Assembly (NCBI GenBank): GCA_013433145.1
Contig: CM024171.1
Location: 7,068,065-7,132,064 of the forward strand
DNA: 64,000 nt
Direction: 5' to 3'
Source of the DNA: Ascaris suum
Taxonomy: Eukaryota > Nematoda > Chromadorea > Rhabditida > Ascarididae
The notes beneath the pieces were generated by a model. That model made no database searches. It saw nothing but the letters and a program-made list of their open reading frames with translations, and had not been told where the DNA came from. Both the position numbers and the translations under genes were made by a program. Shown here piece after piece: positions 27,810 to 37,881 of this stretch. Each line of letters starts with the position of its first letter. The first letter of the stretch is position 1.

Positions 27810-27901
<92 letters not shown>

Positions 27902-30900
27902 TTAGGTTGTATTAATTTATGCGGGTCAGATGTTTTAAATATGATTTTTTAACAACCGAAGAGCAAAAGAATAAACGAGCCAGAATATTTTATCATATTT
28001 GAGCCTAAATCCTGAATGATGTCGTTAAGACTTTCATCTGTTGATTGCATCTCGATGTACTCGTTAACTTTCTACAAGTGGTCTTCAGGTTGCCATAGGT
28101 CGTTTTGAATTACTAAAGACTTTGGCTACGGCCAAGTAGCCTAGTACTCTGCGCCATATTAGATCAGTGAAAGTACAATATTCATAAAACGTGAATTATT
28201 AATAATTGGTTGTTTCTGTGATTGTCTGGATCTTTTCCGGATTTCTGGGCGTAAAAAATAACTCTGTGAACTTCCTCCGGAAACTTTGGGTTATCTTCAT
28301 AAAGTCTAGAAGAGGCGACTGCTACGTGGAATTATCAATCAAAAATTACTCATTTGTAGAATATTGCGTTGTTTTTCATCTGAGAAAATTAAATCAGGAA
28401 GCGAACAACGGAAGAAAACAGGATCCCACTGCCGTTGGAAACCACTGCATTAGGATCGAGGCCAAACCCACTTGGCTCCTCAGCTACCCCTCAGAAAGAA
28501 CAACCATCAGACAGGGTAAGTAGCGGCGTCTGTGGCGTTGATAAGGTTTTTTTTGTTTACTTGACTATAACATTAGGGATGACCTTCATGTGAAATTGTA
28601 TGTTTCACAAGTTAAGCAGCTTAAATAAACTTGTTTCTTTTTTTGAAATGATGAGAAAATCCCCTTCAAGATTTCTCTTTTCTGCATTTTGGAATTTCTT
28701 TCCAATATCCAACGTGGAATTTTCGGCATATTTGATTGGTTTCTCGGTCCTTCAACTTCCCTTCATTGGTACTAACAAAAGTCATCATCGCAAAGATGAC
28801 AATATTTTTCCATCATGTCTTGGCTGTTACGATTCATGAAATTTCTCGGTAATAGCTCTTCGGAAATCTGCTCCATCTAAGTTGTTGACATGATGGACAG
28901 TAATCGTAAAACATGTTCACCGTTTCCTTATCTCCCATCCTTTGCAATTATGCCACCGTCCCCTTCTAAACAAAATAAGCATTATTCCTCTCTGATAACG
29001 AGATCTTAAGACGTGTTAAATCCTCGTATTCTAAGGTCTCCTGGTTTTAAGATCGCTGCAGCAGAGGCACGTCTTGACAATTTAATATTCCAAGGGCGTG
29101 AGTCGACTGACCGACAAAATTTTATATCTGCGAGTGTCAGACAGTTGAACGAGTCTCCCTCTGCATCGCGAAGAAGCGCTGCGGCCAACAATAAAGGTGT
29201 GCCTATATGCACGAACGCATGATGCACCAGTTGTATTGCACAATATTAACGCTTCACAATCTGTGCAAATTGGCAGTTATTGTGCTGTTCAACGGAGCAA
29301 CCAATTCATAGTCTTCATAATTTGTGAACATTGAGTGGGGAAAGATGGAGGGAGGTAGGTGATGAGATATCGTAGAGGTTCGGTATCACTGGTTATATTT
29401 TTTTCCGGAATAAAAAAATATGGAAGATGCACATCACATCAATAGTTCTATTGCACTTTTGCAAACATTAATAAAGCCGTGTCCCACTGCTTGTTATGTG
29501 TATGTGGTGTATATGTAACTGTCGAGTAGTTTCAACTCCTTGACTGTCGAACGGGAATCAATAACGAAAGATCAGGATTCAAACCTGCTGTTCTACCGTC
29601 GCTTTTCTCTCTTATCTTTCTCTTTTTATCAAGGATAGTGAAGCTTGAATTACGGAATTCTTTGTGTATAGTCATACCAAAGAATAACCCTTGGGCCATT
29701 GTTCAGGGCGTTCATCCAGTTTCTAAAGGAAAAAGAACTTTGAACTTATAAGGGAGTCTTGGATTTTATATCGACCTGGTCATTACAAGTGTTTTATAGA
29801 TCCGCACCAGCGATTGTTGCGATTAAAATACGAGTGAATAATTTCTTATATCTGATTACTTCCTCGTAATCTGCCATAGCATTTGCTCCGATGACGAGGA
29901 TTACGAAAGTGCATATTTTGTCAGCTTCTTTGACATCCTTTCCCATTTGTTCTACTCGTTGATGGCCAAAATGAGCAGGTGTTTAATAAGTTTAAAACCT
30001 GAGCCTGCATGTTTTAGGCGATCTTTCAATTAATCGTCTGTGTAATTTACGCACATAGCAGTTATGCTTTATCTCTTTTGTGGTTTTGTTCCCTTGTTTG
30101 GTGAGTTTTATTCTTCTCATAGCTTAGAACGCGTTGACTTGAAGATTGACTGAACTGTTGCAGGAACTCTTTGATAGTTGTGTGACTAACATTCGCTAAC
30201 AGGTTCATTGGTCTGCCGCTAAGGAAACAGCAAACTTTCAGAGATCATTGTTCAAAGCAAATTCTTTGAATGTATGGAAAATTTTTGATCCAAAGCATTA
30301 GAGTAACAAAGTTGTTTTTATCTTTGAAATGGCTCTTACGAGATGGCAAATGAATTTGCTACAATGATGCAATTTTGACACATATCACTTGTTAAGAATT
30401 TTGATATTGCGAACGAATGATGGTTTTTTAGAATGCAGCATAATGCCTCATCGAAAGGGGAATCTTTAGTACTATGCGTTTAATAGTCTTTGTTACGAGT
30501 ACGTTTCTTGCATACTGAATGTCGCTTTATAATTTGCTTCTCACGTTTTATTTCATCAGGCAATAAAAATTTCTTTTTGTTTTTACTTATTATTTCATTT
30601 ATCAACTTTTGCTGTCATTTTCTATTTTGTATTCTTGTGTCTGCAACGATTCAATCGTTTTTTCATGAAGGTACTGATCACTCCAATAGGGCATCAAATT
30701 TCAAAATATGCTACATGCTATAAGTAGTGATTGCGGTTTGAACTTGTAGACTCCTTGTATCGTCCTGAAGGCATGGGTTCTTAGGTAACATTACAGTGAT
30801 ATTTGCTAAAAGAGTGGTGCAAAAGACTGCACGTTGCTGCTGATTAAACTGTATTTCGAATTACCCTCTCCGGTGACATTTTCAAGCTACCATTTTTAGT

Positions 30901-33900
30901 GGATGGAAGGAAGAGATGGCAAAAGAGGGCTTAATGATGTCATTGACTTTAACAGCTTTCTACTTAGGCTAATACATGCAACTTTAACTATCTTCTTTGA
31001 TTCTCATTTTTAAGCAATAAAAGTCATTCCTGAACACCTTAAAATACAAAGCACTCAGTGTTCGTAACCCATGGCCACGATTTCTTTAAACCTTTGTTTT
31101 CCAGTCTATAAAAGATGTTAACGCACGAAAGTCATAATTATGTCATTATTCGATATTCAGAAGAAGTCTTCAAGATCACATCATATCAAATCTCTCAAGT
31201 TTGTATCAGTTCTTAGAATGGAGTGGGTGCAGATGGCGGATGGTACATGTGGTAGATGTAATTAAGGATATTCAGACTAAGTTTCAAGGTTATCTCATTA
31301 ATCACGCGATAAAGTGCAAGCAAGATAATTGATCAACAGATTCTTTTAGTAATCAGTATATGAGAAGAGGGAGTACGCAAGCATCTTCAGATCGTTTTTA
31401 ACTGCTTGCTACACGAATCATCCTTGACAAATTCGTTGCTCAGCTTTTATAAAGAGGGATGATAGAGATTTATCTTTCACTTCTATGATTTGAAAAAAAA
31501 ATGGTATCTAGCGAAAATTCCTTTTTTGGTACCGGCTTTTATGTTCCTCTCCTAATTATAGCTTTACCAATTCCTTCTTCTGCCCTCTCCTTCCTCTCGG
31601 TAATGTTGTTCTCTTTCGAGAATTTTTTATAAAACGATTGCATTAAATTGCTACTTGTGCGTTGAGCATCAACGGTTTTCAAAAGTGTGGAAGCGATTGT
31701 ACGCGAAGTCCCATCATTTTTTCAACGCTGCGTCGAACATATCTCCAACTTTCCAACTCGTCTCCTTCTTTCCACCTTTCTTCCCCCATCCTCTTCCTAC
31801 TCCTGTGTTACGTTTACACGATTATTTCAACAGGTACACGAGAAATCCCAAGGCCAACGAGAATAATCCGGACAAATATTTTCGTTGTACAGTTATGCTG
31901 CTCAATGAAGGTGGATAGAATAACGTTTGTATTGAGGACTGTCTGCGTTTAATAACAAATTCTACTATGAGGTGGGAGGGGTATTTCATTAAGAATTGTG
32001 CGAGAATTCCTCCGTTTCCCCTCTTCATCTGTTCGTTCATCTGAATTTGCTATTTGGCTTCTTTTAAATTATGCTGTTGAATATTATCAATCGCTTGGTA
32101 TGCTATATTGAAGTACAATAAGAGACATCTGTCGGATGTTTTTAAATTCCAGTTTTTGCATGCTTTCTACTGCTCGTAACACTTTTTGCACGTGCACGAT
32201 TTACTCAAAGGTCTTTTATCATATACTCATTTGTTTAATTTATCATAAGAAAATCTTTTGATATGTCTAGAAAAAAGATTTATTTGAATGCGGGCGAGCT
32301 TTAGATGAGCATTTTAAGGTGCCGGCGCCACAGACAAGGTTATTCTGTCAAGTGATATTGGCGGACAGAAGCCGGACTTGGCTCGCATTGATGTACACCT
32401 CAGTGCGCTTAACGGTAGATATACCATTGTACTTAAATCATATCGATATTCTTAGAGACAGTTGACAAGTTGTCAGATTTTACATCATTTTCAAAGAACT
32501 GCAACAAATGTCTGAGGAGAGGGAGGGGATCAGAGTCATTATTCCTTTTTCCGTGCGCTCCATCCTAATCCGGAAAAACCTGTTTTGCGCAAACTCATAG
32601 ATGTATAATGTGTATCTGTCTTTCTTCCGTTTCTTTCTTTCTCACTGTTAACGATATGGCATGGATAAGCACCCTGTTATGTAGCACATGTAAATCAGTA
32701 AGTGAAGTGTCATTGCATGCGTTACACGACAAAAAAAGAGGCTTTGTTCCCCAGTCATTGGGACTTTGCTTTGAAGACATTCCAAAACAACTTCCCAGTC
32801 ATACATTTTACTCTATATTTCATCCTTGTTGGCAGATCGTGTGGCTGGAACAAAACATTTTGCATATAAAAACGTATCACAAAATGGAATATCGAAATAA
32901 CTTTTAATTACAACACTATTTCAGTTCCATCTTGATTTTTTTCGAACAATTTTAATAACACAATCATAAATACTTGGAATGAAATGTTTTTTATGCTTCT
33001 ATACAGGGAGACGTCTAAAGTTTTTTGTCATTGCGTGCAAGCCTAATGGCTGAAACATTTCGCAAGAAGTGGGAAGAGCGAATGCTGCCTAAATGTTTTG
33101 ACTGCAGCGAAGTTTTGCTATAGGGCAGTCACAATGATGACTCGTTTTTGAGAAGAGGATCTGCGAAAATGTTCCGTACACTTATACTATAAACCTATCA
33201 GCGTTTAAGTCAAGACTAGGTGCAAGGCAGAAATCTGAGAGCAATGGTTCTTTCTTTTTCAGATGGCAACAAATTTTTATTCTGCCGTTTGCTTGACATG
33301 ATATTTGTTTAAATGACAAAATTCTTGGTGATGACAAGCGTAGTTCATATTCTTTCTTTTCTTTGCGTGAAGTGCTGTCATTGGTCATTTCTCCTTCAAG
33401 CTTGTGTGAATCGATTTGCGACGTTTATTGCCCGCTGTCGGAGCAAGTTCTCACATTAAATATCAATTTTAGCTACAAACGTCTTTTTTTGTTCTTACGA
33501 TTGCGGATTTTGTTGCAAAGAGAAGTTTTGAGAAACCTTTCCTTTATATGCGAAAACATTGAACGGGTAAATTTGTGTTGATGAAAAAGTATAACCTTGA
33601 AGAGAGTAATTATAACCTTGAAGAGTTGTTGTATACAACCCTTTAAATGAGGTGGAAATGATGCAATTTTGTAAGTCTGTTTATGCCCTGAGAGAGATTA
33701 GCTTAATAATATAAGACACGGAGCGAAAGCTGTAATGGACGCGACGAGCATAGAACAAGGTCGAATGCGATGGACGGAGACACACTATTTGGACAGAGTG
33801 GCATGTCCGAAATAACTTTCGCATACTACTTTTTTATTTCATAGGCGAACTTCACTTACCAGATGTGAATAAATGACTGTGTGAACAGTGGTTGTCTGAG

Positions 33901-36900
33901 TTAACTCGAATAGACTTTCGTTTAAACACTCCAACAATCTTTCTCTTCTCATCTTTTGTGAGGGAGCTTCGTTTTGTTCTTTATAGCCTGCTTATTTCTT
34001 CGAATGATGATTTCAGATTCAAATAGATTGGCCGTTCTGCCGACGGCGCACATCACAACAATTGCGATTAGTAATAACGGTTCGCTAATTCACGCAGCTG
34101 CACGACCATCTCCCCTTCCAACTGCGCTGCCATCATGTATACAGAAATCTTCCACTCCTAATAGCGTATGTTTTATTTGGTTAAAATATTGAGGTTTCCA
34201 TATCGTACAGCCTGTACAGGTACTGGTTATCGAAAAGCTATTTCATGCCTGATTATGAAAAGCAGTTTGGAATAGTAAGGCAAATGACCGGATATTACTT
34301 TATACATGTAGCTTTTCCTTGTTTCAGAGATAATTAACTGCGAGGCGATAAAGCACTATATTCCTCACTAACCGTCACACTTCCTTCATTCACTGTATGC
34401 TACCCGCATTACCACTTTCAGGGTTTCTTTTTTGCACTTCCTTATTTTGCTTGTCATCATCGGAACACATGTTTATTGAACGGGTTGTGGGCTTAAAGGA
34501 GGTGGAATAAGTCCTGCAGAACTGGAGCATAGGTACACCAGCGGTTGGCATATGCGCACTATGAGCATACTCTCGCGAGGCAAGATTTCTTGCGCGTTTG
34601 CAAGCTCGACCAACCATTTTCATCCTATTTGAAATAGAATATGGTACATTTATCACTTAGAAATAGTTCATTTGGGCTGGATATGTGTGCATTATGAGAT
34701 GAGATACATCTACATTCTACGCAAAACTTACTGTGCATTTGGATATCAGGACCCGCTGCTTCTCTCATATCTGGAACAGAATGTAGTGCAGTTATCACTT
34801 TAAAAAGGCACGATACAATACCTCAGCTATTCTCGATGATAAAGTAAAGAACAGCGCACTCATTTCAAAGCATCATATTTGCGAAATACGGTGGTCGCTG
34901 CATTCCAGGGCTAGTTGCTTCCTATCGGGTAAGCTGACTTACCCAGTTATTGGAATTCCTACTTTCCATTTCTGCGCGTTCACCGAGATGAAATTACATG
35001 GAGAAGGTGTTATGAAACAAGTGGTTCCGCGTTTTTATTTGCTTTGTGCTTTCGTCATATGTTTTATGCTGCGAAAGTGTTGCGGAACTGAAACGTACCC
35101 TTTAAATTATAACGACAAATGGATGCCTTAGTAGGTTCTGGCGTTTGATTGCTTTTGCTTAGCTAACGCTTTTACGCAAGTGTCGGTATTTAGCCGTCGG
35201 GAAACACACCGCATACTCCACAGTCACCACATGATAGCGAACGAATACCGATTTCGTACGATAAATTCCAGGATGACACGACGGGTGTGACTCTCGCTTC
35301 CACATCGATGATGACTTCTTCGCTTGCTAAACCTCTTAATTCATCCACTACTACAACCTCTCCTTCGGTCGAACTTCACCCGCCAGCTGTGATATCACCA
35401 GTGTCGCCGCCGTCTCCCACCAAAACCTCAGTTATAGGCGGTATTCAGGCATCGTTTGCAGCTGCAGTCAAACCTACACATTCGGTTATGGCTTCACCTT
35501 CAGAAGAAGTTTCCTCGTCCATCTCGCCTCCTACTGGGAATTTTACCTCATCATCTGCGCCTCTGCCTATAACATCATCGGACACTGTTTTACCTCCACC
35601 TCTGGAGCTGCTTGGAAATCAAGTCAAAGCGCATGTTGACTCAATTGAATGTTCAGCGGCGGTTTCGGCAGCAGTGGAAGTTGCCAGTACATCATTATCG
35701 AACGCTACAGAAGTGCCCGCTTTTGTGAAACATCAAACTTCACCTCCAGCTACATGTGCAATAGCTGCAACACCTTCATTGCCGACATCGGCTGCTCTAT
35801 TTTTAGCTGCAGAACGCGAGAAACTGCAAGAAGTTGATGAGAAGGCGCTACCCAATAGTTTACGTCGTGTTCCAAGTGGCGCTCCCCAAGTACCTTCTCA
35901 CATCCCAACGTTTACATCGAGGAGAGCGCTATCACGCGAAAAGTTGCTCTCTGAGACGGTATCAAAGGTGACGGCTGGAAAGAAGTCAGCACCTGCTGCT
36001 GAGGCTTCTGAGACGGCCATTGAGCCTGCAAAGGAAGGAACAGAAAAGGCACATCGTTCGCGGTTGCCTGTGCGAAGTGGTCAGTCGCTATCCTCACTAA
36101 CAGCCACCAAGCATTCTTCAGAAGAGGTGAAGGGATTTCTTTCCTTTTCAACTAACCGTATTTCTTCTAGCAGTCATTTCTTCTAACCCTCTTATTCACC
36201 TAACTTTGAGACTCTAAGCAAGATAAATTTTAGGCCTAAAAATGCGTTTTTTTTTTTTACTTATTTTTCATCATCTGCTGTATGTGATGCAAGTGATATG
36301 GAAGTGGTGCGTTCTCGTAAACCTCTTCTTTTGTTAAACCTAACATATGCTACGAAATCCGATTGTATGGAAATTCTAGCGTGAATTCGAAGCACTAATT
36401 TCACCACTTCATTCTCTCAATCACTTCCACTTTCTTGCGGTACCCCTTCTGTTTTCGTTCTTCGTAAGAACCAGAGATGCGTGCAGCAAGTCCTCCTTTC
36501 AGTAACTTCAAGAGGTATATGGAGCTGCAGCATCTTTTCGGTTTAACATCCAGCATACATAAAATGAACAAACGTTAAGTGGACTGGACGAATTATTTGC
36601 GACTGGAAAATTTAGTGCCGACATGCATTAGCACATATCTGCGCTACCGACTTCCTGTTATGTGGGCGACATTTTTGCACATTGGTAATATGAATCATTT
36701 TTGGATGTATTTTAATTCGACATGTTGTAGAATTCTTATAGAAAATGGTTTTTATCTTGCCCTTGTTATTACCAATTTTTCTCGCTTCGTATCTTAAAAG
36801 TCGATTTCCTTGCAGAAAATGTCACAAAGCAAGATACCGAAAATGACGAGCGGTCATAGGCCTCAACAACATTTCGGACAGTCAGCACATATGTAAGTTG

Positions 36901-37881
36901 TTTCCTGTCCGTTCATTCGCTGTTAATATTTTTAACAATAGGAGGGGCGTGAAAAGACTTCGATACAAATAATTGCAGTGTTTGGCTTCAATAGTTTTTC
37001 TCCCAAAATGACAGCTGCATAAAGGTGCGTTAGAAATTTTGCCGCCTTGCAAACGGCAGTGACGGAGTGTAAGGGCATGGCAAAGTTTGTATTGTTGCAA
37101 CGATTTTTAATGAAATAAATTGGGAAGGTGGCAAACGAGCTGTCACGGTATTTGCCTTTGCGTCCCGCTCATCTGGTCAACCAGTGTTGTAACCTTTTAG
37201 CAAGTAACAAACATCCAAAATGTTGACTTCATGCATTATTTAACCCAATAGTTAACAAAGGCCTCCTGCAAAAGATCCGTTTGCCTCTGATCGGATCGAC
37301 TTGCGAAAACTGATTGGTGGGAAATACACGTCACTTTTTTTCGTCCATTTTTTTCGTGTAGACTACTCTTCAGATCCGATGGACTAACGAGAAAAATGGT
37401 GTAGTATACAACATTTCTACTCTACCCCGAGTTGGGGATGGCCTCATCAAAGTTCATGGGCTCCTGAGGTGGAAGGAGCTCTAGTCCAATTCCAAGCGCT
37501 TCCGAATTTCAAGGTCCCATAAGCCTTGGAACTCCGAAATCAACCTTAAAACACTGCATGAACTCACGCACAGTAGTGCTTATCGATTCGAGTTCATGGA
37601 AATTCTATAGAGGAAAAGAGAGAAGAGATATAAATTTCAGGAAAGCCGAAAAGCAATAATAGGCTGCTTGTTTTAGCTTCATTCCGTTTTTCTTACAATA
37701 TTGCATTTTTATTCGCATTCTTTATTGCAATATCAAATATTCTGAAATTTTTGGCATCATTTCAGTCAATGACTGGTTTGTTTTTCACAGGGAAAGGAAT
37801 GGTCAGGGAGTGACCACTTACATACCAATAATCCGAACAGGACTTCCTTCAACTCAAAGTCGTGTCATCACCGATTTATGA
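11853..37881 (+). CDS. EPB41L5: Yurt/EPB41L5-type FERM-domain band 4.1 protein, 17-exon gene
   Basis: Seventeen exons chain without a frame break: 11853-11945, 20513-20602, 21141-21245, 21674-21795, 22717-22814, 23561-23681, 24431-24541, 25492-25630, 26072-26244, 26673-26826, 27564-27649, 28398-28515, 29052-29196, 34017-34165, 35272-36126, 36816-36892 and 37791-37881. The product is 908 residues. Residues of about 40-345 form a FERM domain, with signatures such as [20 protein letters not shown] and [10 protein letters not shown]. Residues of about 345-400 are the FERM-adjacent segment ([11 protein letters not shown]). The rest is low-complexity and ends in ITDL. Family members act at the cell cortex, linking membrane proteins of the Crumbs polarity and junction system to the cytoskeleton. 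Vertebrate EPB41L5 also ends in a TEL-type PDZ ligand, which favours this paralogue over EPB41L4B. The family call is secure. Exon 11 and 13 starts and the absence of extra exons are less certain. Confidence 0.93.
14668..14727. repeat. (TA)n microsatellite, 60 nt
   Basis: Uninterrupted alternating T and A within intron 1 of the FERM gene. Confidence 0.97.
16324..16345 (+). repeat. Poly-G tract, 22 nt
   Basis: An uninterrupted run of 22 G, the longest of the six G/C homopolymers in the window. Confidence 0.95.
16723..16740 (+). repeat. Poly-G tract, 18 nt
   Basis: An uninterrupted run of 18 G, only 377 bases after the 22-nt G tract in the same intron. Confidence 0.95.
19653..19683. repeat. 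Perfect palindrome, 14-bp arms
   Basis: TTTCTGAATTAGTT at 19653-19666 is followed by a 3-base loop and its exact reverse complement at 19670-19683. It lies in intron 1, about 830 bases before exon 2. Confidence 0.9.
20513..20602 (+). CDS. EPB41L5: FERM gene exon 2: start of FERM F1 lobe
   Basis: Thirty codons in phase 0 between acceptor ctcttatag and donor gttggt. The peptide contains [18 protein letters not shown], the typical first beta-strands of the F1 lobe in band 4.1 proteins. Confidence 0.9.
20636..20657. repeat. Short inverted repeat next to exon 2 donor
   Basis: TCTCGCAAGA and TCTTGCGAGA are separated by two bases, forming a tight hairpin 33 bases after the exon 2 donor. A role in splicing is possible but not shown. 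Confidence 0.7.
21141..21245 (+). CDS. EPB41L5: FERM gene exon 3: rest of F1 lobe
   Basis: Thirty-five codons in phase 0 between gttctag and gtattc. The peptide contains [20 protein letters not shown] followed by YFGLLFMD, the conserved helix and YFGL motif of FERM F1. Confidence 0.92.
21674..21795 (+). CDS. EPB41L5: FERM gene exon 4: F1-F2 linker
   Basis: Forty codons plus two bases, from the acceptor tttgcag to the donor gttttc. It starts [16 protein letters not shown] and ends [10 protein letters not shown], matching the conserved WLD and P.L.EELTR segments of the family. The arginine codon is split with exon 5. Confidence 0.95.
22717..22814 (+). CDS. EPB41L5: FERM gene exon 5: F2 lobe
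   Basis: Begins by completing the split arginine, then encodes [19 protein letters not shown] and an alanine-rich helix. Acceptor tattcag, donor gtaaat. It ends with one base of a serine codon. Confidence 0.95.
23561..23681 (+). CDS. EPB41L5: FERM gene exon 6: F2 lobe
   Basis: Runs from acceptor gattttag to donor gttcag. It encodes [11 protein letters not shown] and [19 protein letters not shown], the standard FGDY and acidic helix features of FERM F2. Confidence 0.95.
24431..24541 (+). CDS. EPB41L5: FERM gene exon 7: F2-F3 transition
   Basis: Runs from acceptor tcatttacag to donor gttcct. It encodes [20 protein letters not shown] and [16 protein letters not shown], the most recognisable FERM signature of the gene. 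Split arginine codons lie on both sides. Confidence 0.96.
25492..25630 (+). CDS. EPB41L5: FERM gene exon 8: F3 lobe
   Basis: Encodes [20 protein letters not shown] then [20 protein letters not shown], a PTB/PH-like F3 lobe typical of the Yurt/EPB41L5 group. The acceptor (gatgttaag) lacks a pyrimidine tract and has A at -3, but phase and homology fix it. Donor gtacgt. Confidence 0.93.
26072..26244 (+). CDS. EPB41L5: FERM gene exon 9: end of FERM
   Basis: Runs from acceptor attatttcag to donor gttggc. It encodes [20 protein letters not shown] and [12 protein letters not shown], the terminal F3 helix, then [10 protein letters not shown], which opens the FERM-adjacent segment. Confidence 0.95.
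26673..26826 (+). CDS. EPB41L5: FERM gene exon 10: FERM-adjacent segment
   Basis: Completes the arginine after FKY and encodes [13 protein letters not shown], then [19 protein letters not shown], the basic FERM-adjacent motif that in band 4.1 proteins is a phosphorylation-controlled regulator. The donor is taken as gtttct after CAA-CAA. Without splicing the frame would stop nine codons later. Confidence 0.88.
27564..27649 (+). CDS. EPB41L5: FERM gene exon 11
   Basis: Phase-0 entry and two bases left at the end (donor gtaaga). Encodes [20 protein letters not shown], a Pro-rich linker. The acceptor is placed at tttctctcataag. A second in-frame choice lies 15 bases later. Confidence 0.6.
27812..27899. 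repeat. (AT)n microsatellite, 88 nt
   Basis: Uninterrupted alternating A and T in intron 11 of the FERM gene, about 160 bases after exon 11. Confidence 0.97.
28398..28515 (+). CDS. EPB41L5: FERM gene exon 12
   Basis: Runs from acceptor aaatcag to consensus donor gtaagt. It completes a Glu codon and encodes 39 polar, Pro/Ser-rich residues, including [20 protein letters not shown]. It ends in phase 0. Confidence 0.7.
29052..29196 (+). CDS. EPB41L5: FERM gene exon 13
   Basis: Enters in phase 0 after ctggttttaag and leaves one base before donor gtgtgc. Encodes 48 residues, including [20 protein letters not shown]. If the donor is not used, the frame stops at 29220-29222 after eight more codons. 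Confidence 0.65.
29470..29516 (+). terminator. Candidate intronic polyadenylation site
   Basis: AATAAA at 29470-29475 is followed after about 15 bases by a GT-rich tract (29491-29516). It lies about 250 bases after the read-through stop codon at 29220, so a short FERM-gene mRNA could end here. Confidence 0.45.
31667..31707 (+). CDS. Candidate alternative exon a of the FERM gene
   Basis: Thirteen codons plus two bases, open as [13 protein letters not shown], entering in phase 0 after a weak gttgag acceptor and leaving phase 2 before gtccca. It fits between exon 12 and the exon at 31834. The weak splice signals make this the least secure member of the block. Confidence 0.25.
31834..31910 (+). 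CDS. Candidate alternative exon b of the FERM gene
   Basis: Runs from acceptor ttatttcaacag to donor gtggat. Enters phase 2 and leaves phase 1. Encodes 25 residues, including [15 protein letters not shown]. It joins in frame to the exon at 32334. No family was recognised. Confidence 0.4.
32334..32414 (+). CDS. Candidate alternative exon c of the FERM gene
   Basis: Runs from acceptor cgccacag to donor gtagat, entering and leaving in phase 1. Encodes [20 protein letters not shown] and a few more residues. Its exit phase matches the entry of exon 14 at 34017. Confidence 0.4.
34017..34165 (+). CDS. EPB41L5: FERM gene exon 14
   Basis: Runs from acceptor gatttcag to donor gtatgt. Completes an Asp codon from exon 13 or from alternative exon c, then 49 residues including [20 protein letters not shown]. 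Leaves in phase 0, matching exon 15. Confidence 0.75.
35272..36126 (+). CDS. EPB41L5: FERM gene exon 15: long low-complexity tail
   Basis: This is by far the longest exon, 285 codons in phase 0 between aaattccag and donor gtgaag. The peptide is rich in Ser, Thr, Pro and Ala with few hydrophobic runs, then turns more charged ([18 protein letters not shown]). It looks intrinsically disordered, like the divergent tails of EPB41L5 relatives. Confidence 0.88.
36816..36892 (+). CDS. EPB41L5: FERM gene exon 16
   Basis: Runs from acceptor cttgcag to consensus donor gtaagt. Encodes 25 residues, including [20 protein letters not shown], and leaves two bases of a Met codon. Confidence 0.75.
37791..37881 (+). 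CDS. EPB41L5: FERM gene exon 17: C-terminus with PDZ ligand
   Basis: Runs from acceptor tttttcacag. Completes the Met and encodes 29 residues ending SQSRVITDL, then TGA at 37879. The last residues T-D-L fit a class I PDZ-binding motif. The nearest AATAAA downstream is at 38643, so the 3' end is uncertain. Confidence 0.82.

Noticed and set aside
30750..30784. Possible alternative last exon ending [11 protein letters not shown]
   Set aside because: The phase fits exon 13, but the open stretch is only 11 codons and no polyadenylation signal was seen nearby.
33042..33126. Small ATG frame starting [13 protein letters not shown]
   Set aside because: Only about 25 codons long, in an intron, without splice or homology support.
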